A stretch of 64,000 bases of DNA from Cardinium endosymbiont cEper1 of Encarsia pergandiella (GCF_000304455.1 NC_018605.1:372035-436034); one strand, 5' to 3'; positions 1 to 10,492 are shown, counted from the first letter of the stretch. Made by a program: numbers and translations. The notes: generated by a model from the sequence alone, not told the origin.

Positions 1-909
1 GGTTTGCCTACTTATCACTTTGCTAGTGTTATAGATGATCATCTGATGCAAATCAGCCATGTCATCCGTGGTGAAGAGTGGCTACCCTCTACCCCTATTC
101 ATATATGGTTGTACCGTTGCCTAGGCTGGGGAGATATAATGCCCCAATTTATACATCTACCGCTACTATTGGCCCCCGATGGTCAAGGAAAATTAAGTAA
201 GCGTCATGCCGATCAATATGGCTTTCCTGCCTTCCCTATCGCTTGGAATAGCCCAGATCTGACCGTTGAAAAGGCATTTAGAGAAGCAGGCTATTTGCCA
301 GAAGCATTGTTGAATTTCTTGGCTTTATTGGGGTGGAATCCAGGTACCCATCAAGAAATATTTACCAAAAAAGGCTTAATAGAGGCCTTTTCTTTGGAAC
401 GACTAGGCAAGTCAGGTGTTAAGTTTGATATGGCAAAAGCCAAATGGTTTAACCAACAACATATTAAAAAACAAGGCCCAACTGCTTGGGCGAACTACTT
501 TATAACAGAAGCTGCACAAGAAAATGTAGTTTGTAGCCAGCAAGATGCAATAGCCATTTGTAACTTGGTGAAAGATAGAATTACTTTCCCAAAGGATTTC
601 TGGCAAGAAGGTAGATTTTTTTTCTTTGATCCTGTAGATTATAACGCTGAACTAATCCAGAAAAAATGGAATCACCAAACCAAAGAGGGGATCATGGCTT
701 TTCATACAGGGCTTGCTTCCCTCGTAGAGTGGAATCCGAATAAGATTAAACAGTTGCTAGAAGTAACGCCTATTTCTGGTATGATGCCTCTATTGCGTAT
801 GGCCCTTACAGGAAAAATGGCTGGTCCAGACCTTATAGAAATTATAGTCCTACTGGGTACTAAGAAGACTCATACGAGAATTGCTACATTTTTAGAACAA
901 ATGGGATAG
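1..909 (+). CDS. gltX: glutamyl-tRNA synthetase, C-terminal part (5' end outside window)
   Basis: This is the catalytic-domain remainder and anticodon-binding part of a class I glutamyl-tRNA synthetase, which charges tRNA-Glu with glutamate in the cytoplasm. The reading frame is open from base 1 with no start, so the N-terminal Rossmann half with the HIGH motif lies outside. The segment 'RGEEWLPSTPIH' and the KMSKS-type signature 'KLSKRHAD' about 65 residues in are diagnostic, followed by the helical C-terminal domain ('LGWNPG'). The stop at 907-909 is followed at once by a strong hairpin, so the gene probably ends its transcript here. The identification is secure; only the length is unknown. 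Confidence 0.95.
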   Translation, partial: GLPTYHFASVIDDHLMQISHVIRGEEWLPSTPIHIWLYRCLGWGDIMPQFIHLPLLLAPDGQGKLSKRHADQYGFPAFPIAWNSPDLTVEKAFREAGYLPEALLNFLALLGWNPGTHQEIFTKKGLIEAFSLERLGKSGVKFDMAKAKWFNQQHIKKQGPTAWANYFITEAAQENVVCSQQDAIAICNLVKDRITFPKDFWQEGRFFFFDPVDYNAELIQKKWNHQTKEGIMAFHTGLASLVEWNPNKIKQLLEVTPISGMMPLLRMALTGKMAGPDLIEIIVLLGTKKTHTRIATFLEQMG

Positions 910-927
910 ATTGGCTTATGGTTAAGT

Positions 928-963
928 GTATCTCAAATAGATTGCATAATCTATTTGAGATAC
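928..963 (+). terminator. perfect 16-bp hairpin after gltX
   Basis: The sequence GTATCTCAAATAGATT is followed by a GCAT loop and its exact reverse complement. It starts 18 bases after the gltX stop. No long T run follows, so this is either a weak intrinsic terminator or a 3'-end stabilising stem. The rest of the interval to 1149 shows only a 9-bp inverted pair (1041-1049 and 1102-1110) and nothing recognisable as a gene. Confidence 0.6.
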
Positions 964-1149
964 TGATTATCAAATTAAAAATATATAATTTAGATTGATA
1001 TTATACAGAGATAAAGTGGTTGTTTTTTTGTATGGAGTTTTTAGTCCAATATAATTGCACAAAATGCATAGATTTTTCGGTAAAAGATAGACTTAGCTAA
1101 GTTGGACTAACAAGGAACTATAATTTTTCTATTGGTTATTTTTATTACG

Positions 1150-2127
1150 TTAATGTCCTTTGCTTGGGAGCATGTCATCTGCTGCTACACTAGCACGCAT
1201 TTGGGTATCTGCTTTTATATTTTGCATACGATAATGATCCATAACACCCAACTGGCCCTTTCTTAAAGCAAAGGCCAAAGCCTGTGGCACTTCTGCTTCA
1301 GATAAAATAACCTTGGCCCTTGCTTCTTCAGATTTAGCCTTCATTTCTTGCTCTAAAGCTACCGCCATGGCACGCTTTTCTTCTGCTTTGGCCTCAGCCA
1401 CACGTAAGTCGGCATTCGCTTGATCAATTTGGAGTTTGGCACCAATATTGTCACCTACATCGACATCAGCAATGTCAATAGAAAGTATCTGGAAAGCGGT
1501 TCCTGCATCTAAACCTCTATTCAATACCAACTGTGAAATTTTATCTGGATTGGCTAATACCTCTTTATGACTCTCAGAAGAACCAATAGAGGTAACAATA
1601 CCCTCTCCTACACGGGCCAAAATAGTTTCTTCTCCAGCACCCCCTACCAATTGCTGAATATTGGCTCTAACCGTAACCCTTGCTTGGGCAATCAGCTGAA
1701 TGCCATCCATAGCTACAGCTGCTACAGAAGGGGTATTGATAACCTTTGGATTAACAGAAATTTGGACGGCCTGAAATACATCCCTACCAGCTAAGTCAAT
1801 CGCAGTAGCTTGCTTAAATGAAAGACCAATATTGGCTTTATCTGCAGAAATAAGCGCTTTAATTACAGATGGTACATGACCACCGGCTAAATAATGGGTT
1901 TCAACCTCGGTCAAGGTCAACTTGAGACCTGCCTTAGTAGCTACAATCAGTCCATCTACAATAACAGCAGGCGGCACTTTACGAATCCGCATAGAAACCA
2001 ACTCAAATAAACCAACTTGTACGCCTGAAAAACGGGCCGTAATCCAAAGACCAACTGGGAAAAAATAAAAAAATATAAGACACCCAGCGATCAAAAAAAG
2101 ATAGAAATAAAGCTGTGCAACAACCAT
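1150..2127 (-). CDS. floA: flotillin-like protein FloA
   Basis: This 325-residue protein matches the FloA (YqfA/UPF0365) family of bacterial flotillins, which scaffold membrane microdomains. The N-terminus carries one long hydrophobic hairpin-like segment ('[23 protein letters not shown]'-type region), followed by a PHB/SPFH-like domain with 'GRDVFQAVQ' and '[18 protein letters not shown]', and an Ala/Glu-rich coiled coil ('[12 protein letters not shown]'). An upstream in-frame ATG at 2166 would add 13 residues; the ATG at 2127 fits the family's usual N-terminus better. The gene stands alone and is divergent from nrdB. The product acts at the inner membrane. Confidence 0.9.
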   Translation of the reverse strand: MVVAQLYFYLFLIAGCLIFFYFFPVGLWITARFSGVQVGLFELVSMRIRKVPPAVIVDGLIVATKAGLKLTLTEVETHYLAGGHVPSVIKALISADKANIGLSFKQATAIDLAGRDVFQAVQISVNPKVINTPSVAAVAMDGIQLIAQARVTVRANIQQLVGGAGEETILARVGEGIVTSIGSSESHKEVLANPDKISQLVLNRGLDAGTAFQILSIDIADVDVGDNIGAKLQIDQANADLRVAEAKAEEKRAMAVALEQEMKAKSEEARAKVILSEAEVPQALAFALRKGQLGVMDHYRMQNIKADTQMRASVAADDMLPSKGH

Positions 2128-2392
2128 AGTGATACAATTAAAGATTCTAAAGCAATAACCATTCATCTCTAAACCATTTGATATACCTAACTTTAGACTT
2201 AGTCTGCATCAAAAGATAAAGAAATATAAAGGTAAAAAATATATAGCTCAAATCTAGCCCTTTATCATTAACCATCAAAATGTTTTATCATTAATTATTT
2301 TACATGATAGTTTTTAAAAGCAAGAAAATAGATAAGATAAATAGCCTCCAAAGCTATGCCTAATGTTGAACCTTTGGTTGCATTTGACTAAG

Positions 2393-2425
2393 TTTGTTGT
2401 GGACACAGCTTATAGCCTAAATTTA
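2393..2425 (+). promoter_or_regulatory. Bacteroidetes-type promoter upstream of nrdB
   Basis: TTTG at 2393-2396 is separated by 21 bases from TAAATTTA at 2418-2425. This fits the Bacteroidetes housekeeping-sigma consensus (TTTG, 19-21 bases, TAnnTTTG) except for the last base. It lies 37 bases before the nrdB ATG. The remaining divergent interval, 2128-2392, is AT-rich and shows nothing else I can name. Confidence 0.5.
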
Positions 2426-2462
2426 TATGGTACTTGCCAACTAAATAAAACGAAAGAATCAG

Positions 2463-3458
2463 ATGCGCAATCACACGTATGTAGATGAACCACTTTTACA
2501 AGAGAATAAAAATAGATTTGTTTTATTTCCTATTGAACATCAAGATATTTGGGGGTTTTACAAACAAGCCGAAGCTAGTTTTTGGACTGCAGAAGAAATT
2601 GATCTTAGTCAAGATATAAAAGACTGGGAAAACCTCATATCTGGCGAAAAGCATTTTATTACCCATGTCCTTGCTTTTTTTGCGGCCAGTGATGGGATTG
2701 TAAATGAAAATTTAGTTCAAAATTTTGCGAATGAGGTACAATATACAGAGGCAAAATTTTTCTACGGATTCCAGATCGCTATTGAAAATATCCATTCTGA
2801 GGCCTATTCTTTACTGATTGATACCTATGTCAAAGATCCCAAAGAACGCCATAGATTATTCAATGCTATAGAAACCATTGAATGGGTTGGTAAGAAAGCA
2901 GATTGGGCACTGCGCTGGATTAGTAAAGGATCATTTCCAGAACGATTAATTGCCTTTGCAGCAGTAGAGGGCATTTTTTTTTCCGGTAGTTTTTGTGCTA
3001 TTTTCTGGCTTAAAAAGAGGGGCTTAATGCCGGGGCTCACTTTTTCTAATGAGCTTATTTCCAGAGATGAAGGATTACACTGCGATTTTGCTTGTTTGCT
3101 ATACAACGCGCACATCAAACATAAACTCCCAGAACAACAGGTGGCCCAAATTATAGCCGATGCAGTAGCTATTGAAAGTGAATTTGTATCTGATGCCTTG
3201 CCCGTTAAGTTAATTGGCATGAATGCAACGTTGATGACCCAGTATATTCAGTTTGTTGCAGATAGGTTGCTATTGGAGCTGGGGTGTAAAAAAATCTATC
3301 ACGTAACCAACCCATTTGATTTTATGGAAATGATTGCCCTACAAGGAAAAACAAATTTTTTTGAAAAAAGGGTAGGAGAATACCAAAAATCAGGTGTGAT
3401 GAACAGTATCTCTGAGGATAAAGACAAAGCACGATTTAAGCTAGATGAGCCATTTTAG
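2463..3458 (+). CDS. nrdB: class Ia ribonucleoside-diphosphate reductase, beta subunit
   Basis: The 331-residue radical-generating subunit houses the di-iron/tyrosyl radical used for making dNDPs. By alignment from memory with mouse R2, the iron ligands are Asp77, Glu108, His111, Glu169, Glu203 and His206, and the radical tyrosine is Tyr115 in 'ENIHSEAYS'. All are present. The C-terminal peptide '...FKLDEPF' is the usual docking tail for the alpha subunit. The sequence is strikingly close to eukaryotic R2 (for example '[13 protein letters not shown]' and '[17 protein letters not shown]'), as expected for the class I subgroup shared by eukaryotes and Bacteroidetes. It is transcribed towards nrdA, 265 bases downstream. 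Confidence 0.97.
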   Translation: MRNHTYVDEPLLQENKNRFVLFPIEHQDIWGFYKQAEASFWTAEEIDLSQDIKDWENLISGEKHFITHVLAFFAASDGIVNENLVQNFANEVQYTEAKFFYGFQIAIENIHSEAYSLLIDTYVKDPKERHRLFNAIETIEWVGKKADWALRWISKGSFPERLIAFAAVEGIFFSGSFCAIFWLKKRGLMPGLTFSNELISRDEGLHCDFACLLYNAHIKHKLPEQQVAQIIADAVAIESEFVSDALPVKLIGMNATLMTQYIQFVADRLLLELGCKKIYHVTNPFDFMEMIALQGKTNFFEKRVGEYQKSGVMNSISEDKDKARFKLDEPF

Positions 3459-3723
3459 CTTTCATCAATCCGTGTGCATACCTAGTATGTGTGCTGAGCG
3501 ATACTATTTTTACGCACAGCGTCAAATAAATATATAGGCTATTTTTTGATCAATCCAAAAGCAGCCCAACCATTCAAGAACCGTATCATTCAACATAAGG
3601 TTGGATTAGGTAAGCTAAAACTATTAAATTTGTACCGCTTTAGGTGTGCTATATAGGCAAGCCGTAAGTTGAGTATAGCATCGCCTATCATTTGATGCAT
3701 CATCAAAAATTTATAAAAAGTAG

Positions 3724-6060
3724 ATGTTAGTTGTAAAACGAGATGGACGGTTAGAATCAATTAAATTCGATAAAATAACCCTTAGAATAGAGAAACTTTG
3801 CTATGGATTAAATAGGGATTATATCGATATAATTGCGATTGTCAAAAAGATTATTGAAGGCATTCACGATCGGGTAGCGACTTCAGCTATAGATAGTTTA
3901 GCGGCAGAAACCGTAGCAGCAATGGCTGTATATCATCCAGATTATACCATTCTAGCAGCTAGAATAGCCATTTCTAACTTACATAAAGCAACCAGTAAAT
4001 CTTTTTCTAGTACCATAAAAAGGCTCTACACCTATGTAAATCCTGCAACTGGAACGAATGCTTCCCTCATAGACAAAGCCATTTATAAGATCGTTTCGGA
4101 ACATGCAGCCACTTTAGACGATGCGATTGTACATGAACGTGATTTTTCTTATGATTTTTTTGGCTTTAAAACACTGGAACGCTCTTATTTGTTAAAAATA
4201 AATGGAAAAATTGTGGAGCGGCCTCAGTATATGTTGATGCGTGTCGCACTAGGCATTCATGGTGATAACCTGAACGCTGTGCTTGACACCTACCAACTTA
4301 TGTCTGAAAAATGGTTTACACATGCCACGCCTACGCTTTTTAATGCAGGCACACCTAGACCACAACTTTCTTCCTGTTTTTTATTAACGACACAAAATGA
4401 TAGTATTGAAGGCATTTACAACACCCTTACACAATGTGCCAAAATATCACAATTTGCTGGAGGCATTGGACTAAGCATTCATAATATACGTGCGACTGGT
4501 TCTTATATTCGAGGGACCAATGGGATGTCGAATGGGATTGTGCCGATGCTGCGCAACTTTGATATGACTGCTCGTTATGTAGATCAAGGAGGAGGTAGAC
4601 GAAAAGGTAGTTTTTCCATCTATCTAGAACCTTGGCATGCGGATATCTTTGATTTTTTAGAATTGAAGAAAAACCATGGCAAAGAAGAAAGAAGGGCTAG
4701 AGATCTTTTCTATGGCCTATGGATTCCAGATTTATTTATGGAACGTGTAGAGGCAGATGAAATGTGGTCACTCTTTTGTCCCAACGAAGCACCAGGGCTT
4801 GCAGACTGTTATGGGGCAGCATTTGAACAAAAATACAAACAGTATGAAAAAGAAGGTAGAGCCCGTACTTCTATTAAAGCACAAACGCTTTGGTTTGCAA
4901 TTCTGGAGGCACAAATAGAGACGGGAACGCCCTATATGCTTTATAAAGATGCGGCCAACGAAAAGTCTAATCAAAAAAATTTGGGGACTATAAAATCTAG
5001 TAATTTATGTACAGAAATTATAGAATATACTGCACCTGATGAAATCGCAGTATGCAATCTTGCTTCTATTGCATTGCCGATGTTTGTAGATGATAATCGA
5101 TCCTTTGACCATACCAAATTATATGAGGTAACCTATCTGGTCACTAAAAATCTTAATAAAGTGATCGATCGAAACTATTATCCTTTGCCAGAAGCACGCT
5201 ATTCTAACTTAAAGCACAGACCTATGGGCCTTGGTGTACAGGGATTAGCAGATGCTTTTCTTAAAATGAGACTTGTTTTCGACAGCCCAGAAGCACGGTT
5301 ACTGAATCAAGAAATTTTTGAGACCATTTACTTTGCCGCATTAACTGCTTCTAAAGATTTGGCCCAAAAAGAAGGGGTATATGAAAGCTATCCTGGGTCA
5401 CCTATGTCGGAAGGTATCCTTCAATTTGACATGTGGGGGGTAACCCCTTCTTCCGGTAGGTGGAATTGGGACCATTTACGTAAAGAAATAGCTCAACACG
5501 GCATAAGAAATGCACTATTGGTTGCACCAATGCCTACTGCCTCTACTTCCCAAATACTGGGTAACAATGAATGCTTTGAACCCTATACGGCCAATATTTA
5601 CACCCGAAGGGTCCTCTCTGGGGAATTTATTGTTGTAAACAAATATCTATTAGCAGATCTGATTCAACTTGGTCTTTGGAATGAAGAGGTGAAAGAAGCA
5701 TTGATAATCGGTAATGGCTCTATTCAACAGATTGCATGTATTCCTGAGTATATTAAAAAGATGTATAGAACCGTTTGGGAGATTCCTCAGAAGTCTATTA
5801 TTGATATGGCAGCAGACCGCGCACCTTATATTTGTCAAAGCCAAAGTCTAAATCTTTATGTAAAGGATGCCACGATGGCTAAACTAACCTCTATGCATTT
5901 TTATGCCTGGAAAAAGGGGTTAAAAACAGGAATGTATTATTTACGTACCAAAGCTGCAGCAGATGCCATTAAGTTTACGATACAAAAGGGAGAAACAGTG
6001 TCAACACTTTTCTCGGGGCCGACTGAAGGGACACAAGAGTGTGTCATGTGTAGTGGGTAA
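3724..6060 (+). CDS. nrdA: class Ia ribonucleoside-diphosphate reductase, alpha subunit
   Basis: This 778-residue catalytic subunit reduces ribonucleoside diphosphates. An N-terminal ATP-cone ('[17 protein letters not shown]') gives activity control. The catalytic cysteines fall at residues 218 ('LSSCFLL'), 429 ('SNLCTEI', with Asn427 and Glu431) and 444 ('AVCNLA'). These are the same residue numbers as in mouse R1. The C-terminal redox pair is Cys-x-x-Cys in 'ECVMCSG'. The ATG at 3724 places the ATP-cone at the very N-terminus, as in the family. The gene follows nrdB but 265 bases apart, so it may have its own promoter. Length and motifs indicate a complete enzyme. Confidence 0.97.
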   Translation: MLVVKRDGRLESIKFDKITLRIEKLCYGLNRDYIDIIAIVKKIIEGIHDRVATSAIDSLAAETVAAMAVYHPDYTILAARIAISNLHKATSKSFSSTIKRLYTYVNPATGTNASLIDKAIYKIVSEHAATLDDAIVHERDFSYDFFGFKTLERSYLLKINGKIVERPQYMLMRVALGIHGDNLNAVLDTYQLMSEKWFTHATPTLFNAGTPRPQLSSCFLLTTQNDSIEGIYNTLTQCAKISQFAGGIGLSIHNIRATGSYIRGTNGMSNGIVPMLRNFDMTARYVDQGGGRRKGSFSIYLEPWHADIFDFLELKKNHGKEERRARDLFYGLWIPDLFMERVEADEMWSLFCPNEAPGLADCYGAAFEQKYKQYEKEGRARTSIKAQTLWFAILEAQIETGTPYMLYKDAANEKSNQKNLGTIKSSNLCTEIIEYTAPDEIAVCNLASIALPMFVDDNRSFDHTKLYEVTYLVTKNLNKVIDRNYYPLPEARYSNLKHRPMGLGVQGLADAFLKMRLVFDSPEARLLNQEIFETIYFAALTASKDLAQKEGVYESYPGSPMSEGILQFDMWGVTPSSGRWNWDHLRKEIAQHGIRNALLVAPMPTASTSQILGNNECFEPYTANIYTRRVLSGEFIVVNKYLLADLIQLGLWNEEVKEALIIGNGSIQQIACIPEYIKKMYRTVWEIPQKSIIDMAADRAPYICQSQSLNLYVKDATMAKLTSMHFYAWKKGLKTGMYYLRTKAAADAIKFTIQKGETVSTLFSGPTEGTQECVMCSG

Positions 6061-6103
6061 CCCAAGTAGGTCATAGACATTTAAAAAATTAGCAAATTCC
6101 TTA

Positions 6104-7330
6104 CTAGCGGACTTTTAGCGTCACTAAGGTAGCAATCGCTAATAAAAGATTGATAATAAAAAATCGTGTCACAATCTTTGATTCGTGCCATCCTAGTTTC
6201 TGATAGTGGTGGTGGAGAGGTGCCATTTTAAAAATTCGTTTACCCACGCCATAACGTTTTTTGGTAAATTTAAAATAACTGGTTTGCAATATTACCGATA
6301 GATTTTCCATCAAAAATATGCCACATAGCATGGGAATCATCAGTTCCTTTCGGATACAAATGGCTACTACAGCAATAACCGCACCAATGGTTAAGCTGCC
6401 TGTGTCACCCATAAAAATTTGTGCAGGATAGGCGTTATACCAAAGAAAGCCCATACATGCCCCCACAAAGGCACAACAAAATATAGTAAGCTCCCCTAAA
6501 TTTGGGATATACATAATATTTAAATATTGGGCAAATATAATATGGCCAGATAAGTAAGCAAGAACGGCTAATGTAGTACCAACTATTACAGAGGTACTAG
6601 CGGCTAATCCATCAAGGCCATCGGTTAAATTTGAACCATTGGAGACAGCAGCAATGATAAAAACAACTACCAACATATAAATGATCGATGTATAATTTGT
6701 ATTGCCTAGTAAGCAGGCTGTTATTTTTGCATAATCTAATTCATTGCCTTTAAAAAAAGGAATGGTTGTTTTAGTAGACTTTGTGTCATTATATGTAGGA
6801 GAGATGACTTGATCCGATGGTATAGTAGCGGTTTGATCAGGTGTCATGGGTAACGCACGTATGACTACGTTCTTGTGAAAATAAAGGGTAGTACTCACGA
6901 TAAGACCTAAAATAACTTGGCCCAATAGTTTGATCCATCCATTTAGTCCATTTTTTTGTTTTTTAAATACCTTGATATAGTCGTCCAAAAAGCCGACTAA
7001 CCCCATCCAAATAGTAGTGGTTAATAGTAAAATAATGTATATGTTATGCCATTTTGAAAAGAGCAAAGTAGGCACAACGGTTGCCAGTATAATAAGTATA
7101 CCCCCTATAGTAGGCGTATCTATTTTTTGTTTGGCTTCAAACCCCAATGGTCGATTGGATTCTGTTATTTTTTTTTTGCTTAAAGCGTCTATAAAGCGTT
7201 GACCGAGTAGAAAAATGATGGTAAAAGAGCTAAGGGTTGCCATAGCCGCTCGGAAAGAAATATATTTAAATAAACCAGTTCCAGGCCATTGAAAGGTAGC
7301 ATGTAAATATTTGAATAAATAATATAGCAT
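6104..7330 (-). CDS. mraY: phospho-N-acetylmuramoyl-pentapeptide-transferase
   Basis: MraY makes lipid I by transferring phospho-MurNAc-pentapeptide to undecaprenyl phosphate at the inner membrane. The 408-residue product has about ten membrane segments and the family signatures 'SNGSNLTDGLDGLA', 'FMGDTGSL' and 'APLHHHYQKLGW'. A hydrophilic insertion around residues 165-200, as in many Bacteroidetes MraY proteins, explains its length. A longer frame to 7393 exists, but ATG 7330 ('MLYYLFKYLH') is the usual family start. The gene is away from a mur cluster here. With ddl, mreB and a PASTA protein in the same window, it suggests that peptidoglycan synthesis is retained. Confidence 0.95.
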   Translation of the reverse strand: MLYYLFKYLHATFQWPGTGLFKYISFRAAMATLSSFTIIFLLGQRFIDALSKKKITESNRPLGFEAKQKIDTPTIGGILIILATVVPTLLFSKWHNIYIILLLTTTIWMGLVGFLDDYIKVFKKQKNGLNGWIKLLGQVILGLIVSTTLYFHKNVVIRALPMTPDQTATIPSDQVISPTYNDTKSTKTTIPFFKGNELDYAKITACLLGNTNYTSIIYMLVVVFIIAAVSNGSNLTDGLDGLAASTSVIVGTTLAVLAYLSGHIIFAQYLNIMYIPNLGELTIFCCAFVGACMGFLWYNAYPAQIFMGDTGSLTIGAVIAVVAICIRKELMIPMLCGIFLMENLSVILQTSYFKFTKKRYGVGKRIFKMAPLHHHYQKLGWHESKIVTRFFIINLLLAIATLVTLKVR

Positions 7331-7516
7331 GTCGAAGCTTTTTGCAAAAGGATTGATTTTAGCTATTTCTTTCTCAAGAAAGAAGTAGTACAAAATAGGT
7401 TTTACCCCTAATCTGAATATGTGTTTTTGTATTTAAGCGTAGGCCTTCATCTTGTTTTACGAAGCTATTTAGTCGTACTACAATATATGAATGGGATGGA
7501 GGAATTTTTTGCCTGT

Positions 7517-9157
7517 CTATTTCTTTAATAACCTCCTTAATACTTTACCTATAGGTGACTTAGGTAAAGTATTACAAAATTCCACATGTTTAGGTACCTT
7601 ATAGGGAGTCATTTTTGCTTTACAATAGGCTATAATTTCCTCAGTAGTAAGGGTAGCATCCTTTTTCACAATAAAAACTTTAATGGATTCCTTTAGCGCT
7701 ATATCAGTAACGCCAATCGCACCTACTTCTAGCACTTTTGGATGGCCTATTAAAATTTGCTCTATTTCATTTGGGTATACGTTAAAGCCAGAAATATTGA
7801 TCATATCTTTTTTACGATCCACAATAGATACAAATCCATTTGCATCCATAGTGGCAATATCTCCTGTTTTAAACCATCCATTCATAAAGGCACCTGCTGT
7901 TTCAATTGGGTTTTGCCAATAGGATTGGCTCAGTTGAGGTCCTTTAATCAGTAGTTCACCAGCTGTTCCATAAGGCACCTCTTTACCCCTTTCGTCCGCT
8001 ATAATCACAAATGTGCCAGGGAGTGGTATATGATGTATACCATGGATCATATCGGTCGAGACACCCGGCGAACATTCCGTTAGCCCATAACCTTCTATAA
8101 GCTTACTACCTGTCAAATTTTCCCACTGATTTTTAACATTTTTTTCTGTTTTCATACCACCTGCCATGGTAAGCTTTAAAAAAGGAAGTTTTAGTTTTTT
8201 GAATTTCTTATGTGCCAATAGCTTTTCAAACAGTGTATTAATACCTATTAAACAAGTAGGTTTGATTTTTCGCAATGTTTTTATAAGCGTTGGAATATCT
8301 CTAGGGTTCGTAATCAGCGAACACTTTGCGCCCAGTTTGGCCATGGCAAATAGGCTACATAATCCTAAAATATGATAAAGTGGTAGCGGAAGTATGGTTC
8401 GTTCTTCTTGTTCTTTTAAGGCAAGGCGCAACACAGGATCCAATTGTTGGAAATTAGCCGTAAGATTCCCATGGGAGAGGACCGCCCCTTTGGATACACC
8501 TGTGGTTCCACCAGTATATTGTAAAAAAGCTGTATCAGAAGCTTTTAAAACAACCGGACGAAAAATGGATTTTTTCCCTTTTTCTAAAACTTCCTTGAAA
8601 GAGATGGCCCCTGGCAGTTGGTAAGTAGGTACCAATTTTTTAATATGCTTTATTGCAAAATTAACCACTCTTCCTTTTATGGAACCAAGCATATCACCTA
8701 CTTTGGTTACAATAATGGTTTGGATAGAGGTATCGGGCAAAATTTCAACCAACTTGTGGGCAAAATTTTCTAATATAACAATTGCACGTACACCGGCATC
8801 TTTAAATTGGTAGGCCATCTCAGAAGGCGTATACTGTGGATTGATGTTGACTACTACTAGTCCAGCACGTAACATACCCAATACAGCAATCGGATATTGC
8901 AATAGATTAGGTAATTGAACTGCTACATGTGATCCTACTGATAAATTAGTATGTTCCTGAATATAAGCCGCAAAAGATTTAGACAGTTTATTTACTGCAC
9001 TAAAGCTCAATACTTTACCCATGTTTTCGCACATAGGTAAATCTTTGTATTGCTCAAAAACTTCTTCCATGAAATGGACCAATGAGGTATATCTAGTGGT
9101 ATCAATGGTATCCGGGATGGAAAGGGGATAATGTTGGATCCAAGGTCTTTGTTTCAT
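7517..9157 (-). CDS. fadD: long-chain fatty-acid--CoA ligase (AMP-binding)
   Basis: This 546-residue ANL-superfamily enzyme should activate fatty acids to acyl-CoA via an acyl-adenylate. The AMP-binding P-loop 'YTGGTTGVSKGA', the A5 motif 'GYGLTECSP', the A7 'WFKTGDI' region and the C-terminal catalytic lysine motif 'PKSPIGKVLRR' are all visible and in order. There is no signal peptide; the protein is probably peripheral to the inner membrane. It stands alone. In a reduced symbiont it could scavenge host fatty acids for phospholipid synthesis, which is an inference. Chain-length specificity cannot be read from sequence. Confidence 0.88.
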   Translation of the reverse strand: MKQRPWIQHYPLSIPDTIDTTRYTSLVHFMEEVFEQYKDLPMCENMGKVLSFSAVNKLSKSFAAYIQEHTNLSVGSHVAVQLPNLLQYPIAVLGMLRAGLVVVNINPQYTPSEMAYQFKDAGVRAIVILENFAHKLVEILPDTSIQTIIVTKVGDMLGSIKGRVVNFAIKHIKKLVPTYQLPGAISFKEVLEKGKKSIFRPVVLKASDTAFLQYTGGTTGVSKGAVLSHGNLTANFQQLDPVLRLALKEQEERTILPLPLYHILGLCSLFAMAKLGAKCSLITNPRDIPTLIKTLRKIKPTCLIGINTLFEKLLAHKKFKKLKLPFLKLTMAGGMKTEKNVKNQWENLTGSKLIEGYGLTECSPGVSTDMIHGIHHIPLPGTFVIIADERGKEVPYGTAGELLIKGPQLSQSYWQNPIETAGAFMNGWFKTGDIATMDANGFVSIVDRKKDMINISGFNVYPNEIEQILIGHPKVLEVGAIGVTDIALKESIKVFIVKKDATLTTEEIIAYCKAKMTPYKVPKHVEFCNTLPKSPIGKVLRRLLKK

Positions 9158-9383
9158 AGTATATACACTATTTTATGTTTCTACAAACTCTGATGCAATA
9201 TAGTATAATTTTATAGAATATGATTTGGTGTATCTAAAAATTTGACCCTGTATAGAAGTAACATAAGGCTTATTTTTTATTTTGTGTAGTAGTGGTGGCC
9301 AGTAATGAACAAGGTTTGGCTGCTTTTACTATTTTATTTTTTAGTTTTGGAAAAAGTCCATACAAATTATTTTTTAAACCCCA

Positions 9384-9854
9384 ATGTCAGGTAAGAAACC
9401 CCCATTCCCTACAAAGCTTTGCATTAAGAATAGACAGGCCCATTTTGCCTATACTTTTTTAGATAGGTGTACAGCTGGTCTTATGTTGCAAGGGACAGAA
9501 ATAAAGTCTATTCGAATGGGCAAAGCCTCCCTGCAGGAAGCCTATTGTTACTTTAAAGAAGGATCTCTTTGGATAAAAGGGATGCATATAGGTGCCTATC
9601 TATATGGGAACCTCTACAATCATGAAGAAAAACGTGATCGTCAATTATTGTTGCAAAAAAAAGAATTGCAACAATTGTCCAAAAACCAAGCCAAAGGGCT
9701 TGCCATTATTCCGGTGGAATTGTTTATCAATCAACGTGGGTTTGCTAAGCTAGTGATTGCCTTAGCACGTGGTAAAAAACTATACGATAAGCGTCAAACT
9801 ATTAAAGAAAGAGACTTAAAACGTGCTGCCCCATCAGACTTAGCTATTGGTTAG
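9384..9854 (+). CDS. smpB: SsrA-binding protein SmpB
   Basis: SmpB binds tmRNA and delivers it to stalled ribosomes for trans-translation. The 156-residue length is normal. The beta-barrel core includes 'GLMLQGTEIKSIRMGKASLQEAY', and the C-terminal tail, which enters the mRNA channel, is lysine/arginine-rich ('GKKLYDKRQTIKERDLKR'). The ATG at 9384 gives the usual 'KLCIKNRQAHFAY' start region. I did not find the tmRNA gene in this window. Confidence 0.95.
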   Translation: MSGKKPPFPTKLCIKNRQAHFAYTFLDRCTAGLMLQGTEIKSIRMGKASLQEAYCYFKEGSLWIKGMHIGAYLYGNLYNHEEKRDRQLLLQKKELQQLSKNQAKGLAIIPVELFINQRGFAKLVIALARGKKLYDKRQTIKERDLKRAAPSDLAIG

Positions 9855-9921
9855 GTGTTCTATGGCGTTTTTTAAAGAAAGGGTTAGATTAGTGTTTTGG
9901 TTTAAAATTTAATAAAGATTG

Positions 9922-9956
9922 TTTGCTGGATCTGTCCGATCTATGTTGTACCTTTG
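9922..9956 (+). promoter_or_regulatory. orphan promoter-like site pointing into the rnhA 3' end
   Basis: A perfect -7 box TACCTTTG (9949-9956) is preceded by TTTG at 9922-9925, with a 23-base spacer (slightly long). No sense gene follows: the transcript would run through an IS-end scar and antisense to rnhA. It may be the leftover promoter of a lost gene, or it may drive a short RNA. Confidence 0.35.
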
Positions 9957-9981
9957 CAAGGAAATAAAATTATAATATTTG

Positions 9982-10008
9982 TCTGTCTGATTTTTTCGGG
10001 CCACTACA
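9982..10008 (+). mobile_element. solitary IS3-type end (scar)
   Basis: TCTGTCTGATTTTTTCGGGC followed by CACTACA matches the right terminal inverted repeat and flank of the intact IS3 element at 16229-17553, with about 25 of 27 positions identical. No transposase remains beside it. It lies directly downstream of rnhA, so it is best read as a leftover end after decay or deletion of a related copy. Confidence 0.55.
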
Positions 10009-10016
10009 CCTATAAG

Positions 10017-10466
10017 TTACCTATTGTTTTCATAATAGGTATCTATCAGCAAATTCCCATAACTGCTTGTGACAGCAAGGCGATCACAATGTTCATTCTC
10101 ACAGTGGCCTGCATGTCCCCTAATCCAACAAAAATGAACAAGGTGCTTTTGATAGACCATCCAAAAACGCTTCCATAGATCAGGATTTTTTTTTGCTTTG
10201 AAATCTATTTTAAGCCAATTTTTAAGCCATCCTTTTTCTATAGCATCTACTACATATTTGGAGTCGGAATAGACGGTAACGATTTGTCCCCCTTCTGGTA
10301 GGGCTTCTAAAGCTATGATTACCGCCAATAATTCCATTCGATTGTTGGTTGTTTTTCTATAGCCTTGCGCAAAGGTTTTTATATCACCATTCTGTTTTAC
10401 AATAACGCCATATCCACCTGGACCTGGATTTCCTCTACAAGCACCATCTGTATAAATATCAATCAT
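10017..10466 (-). CDS. rnhA: ribonuclease HI
   Basis: RNase HI cuts the RNA strand of RNA-DNA hybrids, removing primers and R-loops. The 149-residue product has the DEDD metal-binding set: Asp in 'IYTDGACRGNPGPGG', Glu in 'NRMELLAV', Asp in 'VYSDSKYV', and Asp in 'NEHCDRLA' after the His loop 'RGHAGH'. The ATG at 10466 is preferred over one three codons earlier because family members begin 'M-I-x-I-Y-T-D-G'. It lies downstream of the Ig-like lipoprotein gene with a gap of about 26 bases and may be co-transcribed with it. Confidence 0.95.
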   Translation of the reverse strand: MIDIYTDGACRGNPGPGGYGVIVKQNGDIKTFAQGYRKTTNNRMELLAVIIALEALPEGGQIVTVYSDSKYVVDAIEKGWLKNWLKIDFKAKKNPDLWKRFWMVYQKHLVHFCWIRGHAGHCENEHCDRLAVTSSYGNLLIDTYYENNR

Positions 10467-10492
10467 TTGAAACAATCGGTATTACCAACCCT

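Noticed and set aside
1041-1110. 9-bp inverted pair TTAGTCCAA / TTGGACTAA downstream of gltX
   Set aside because: Short arms 52 bases apart are expected by chance in AT-rich DNA; no RNA fold or gene is supported.
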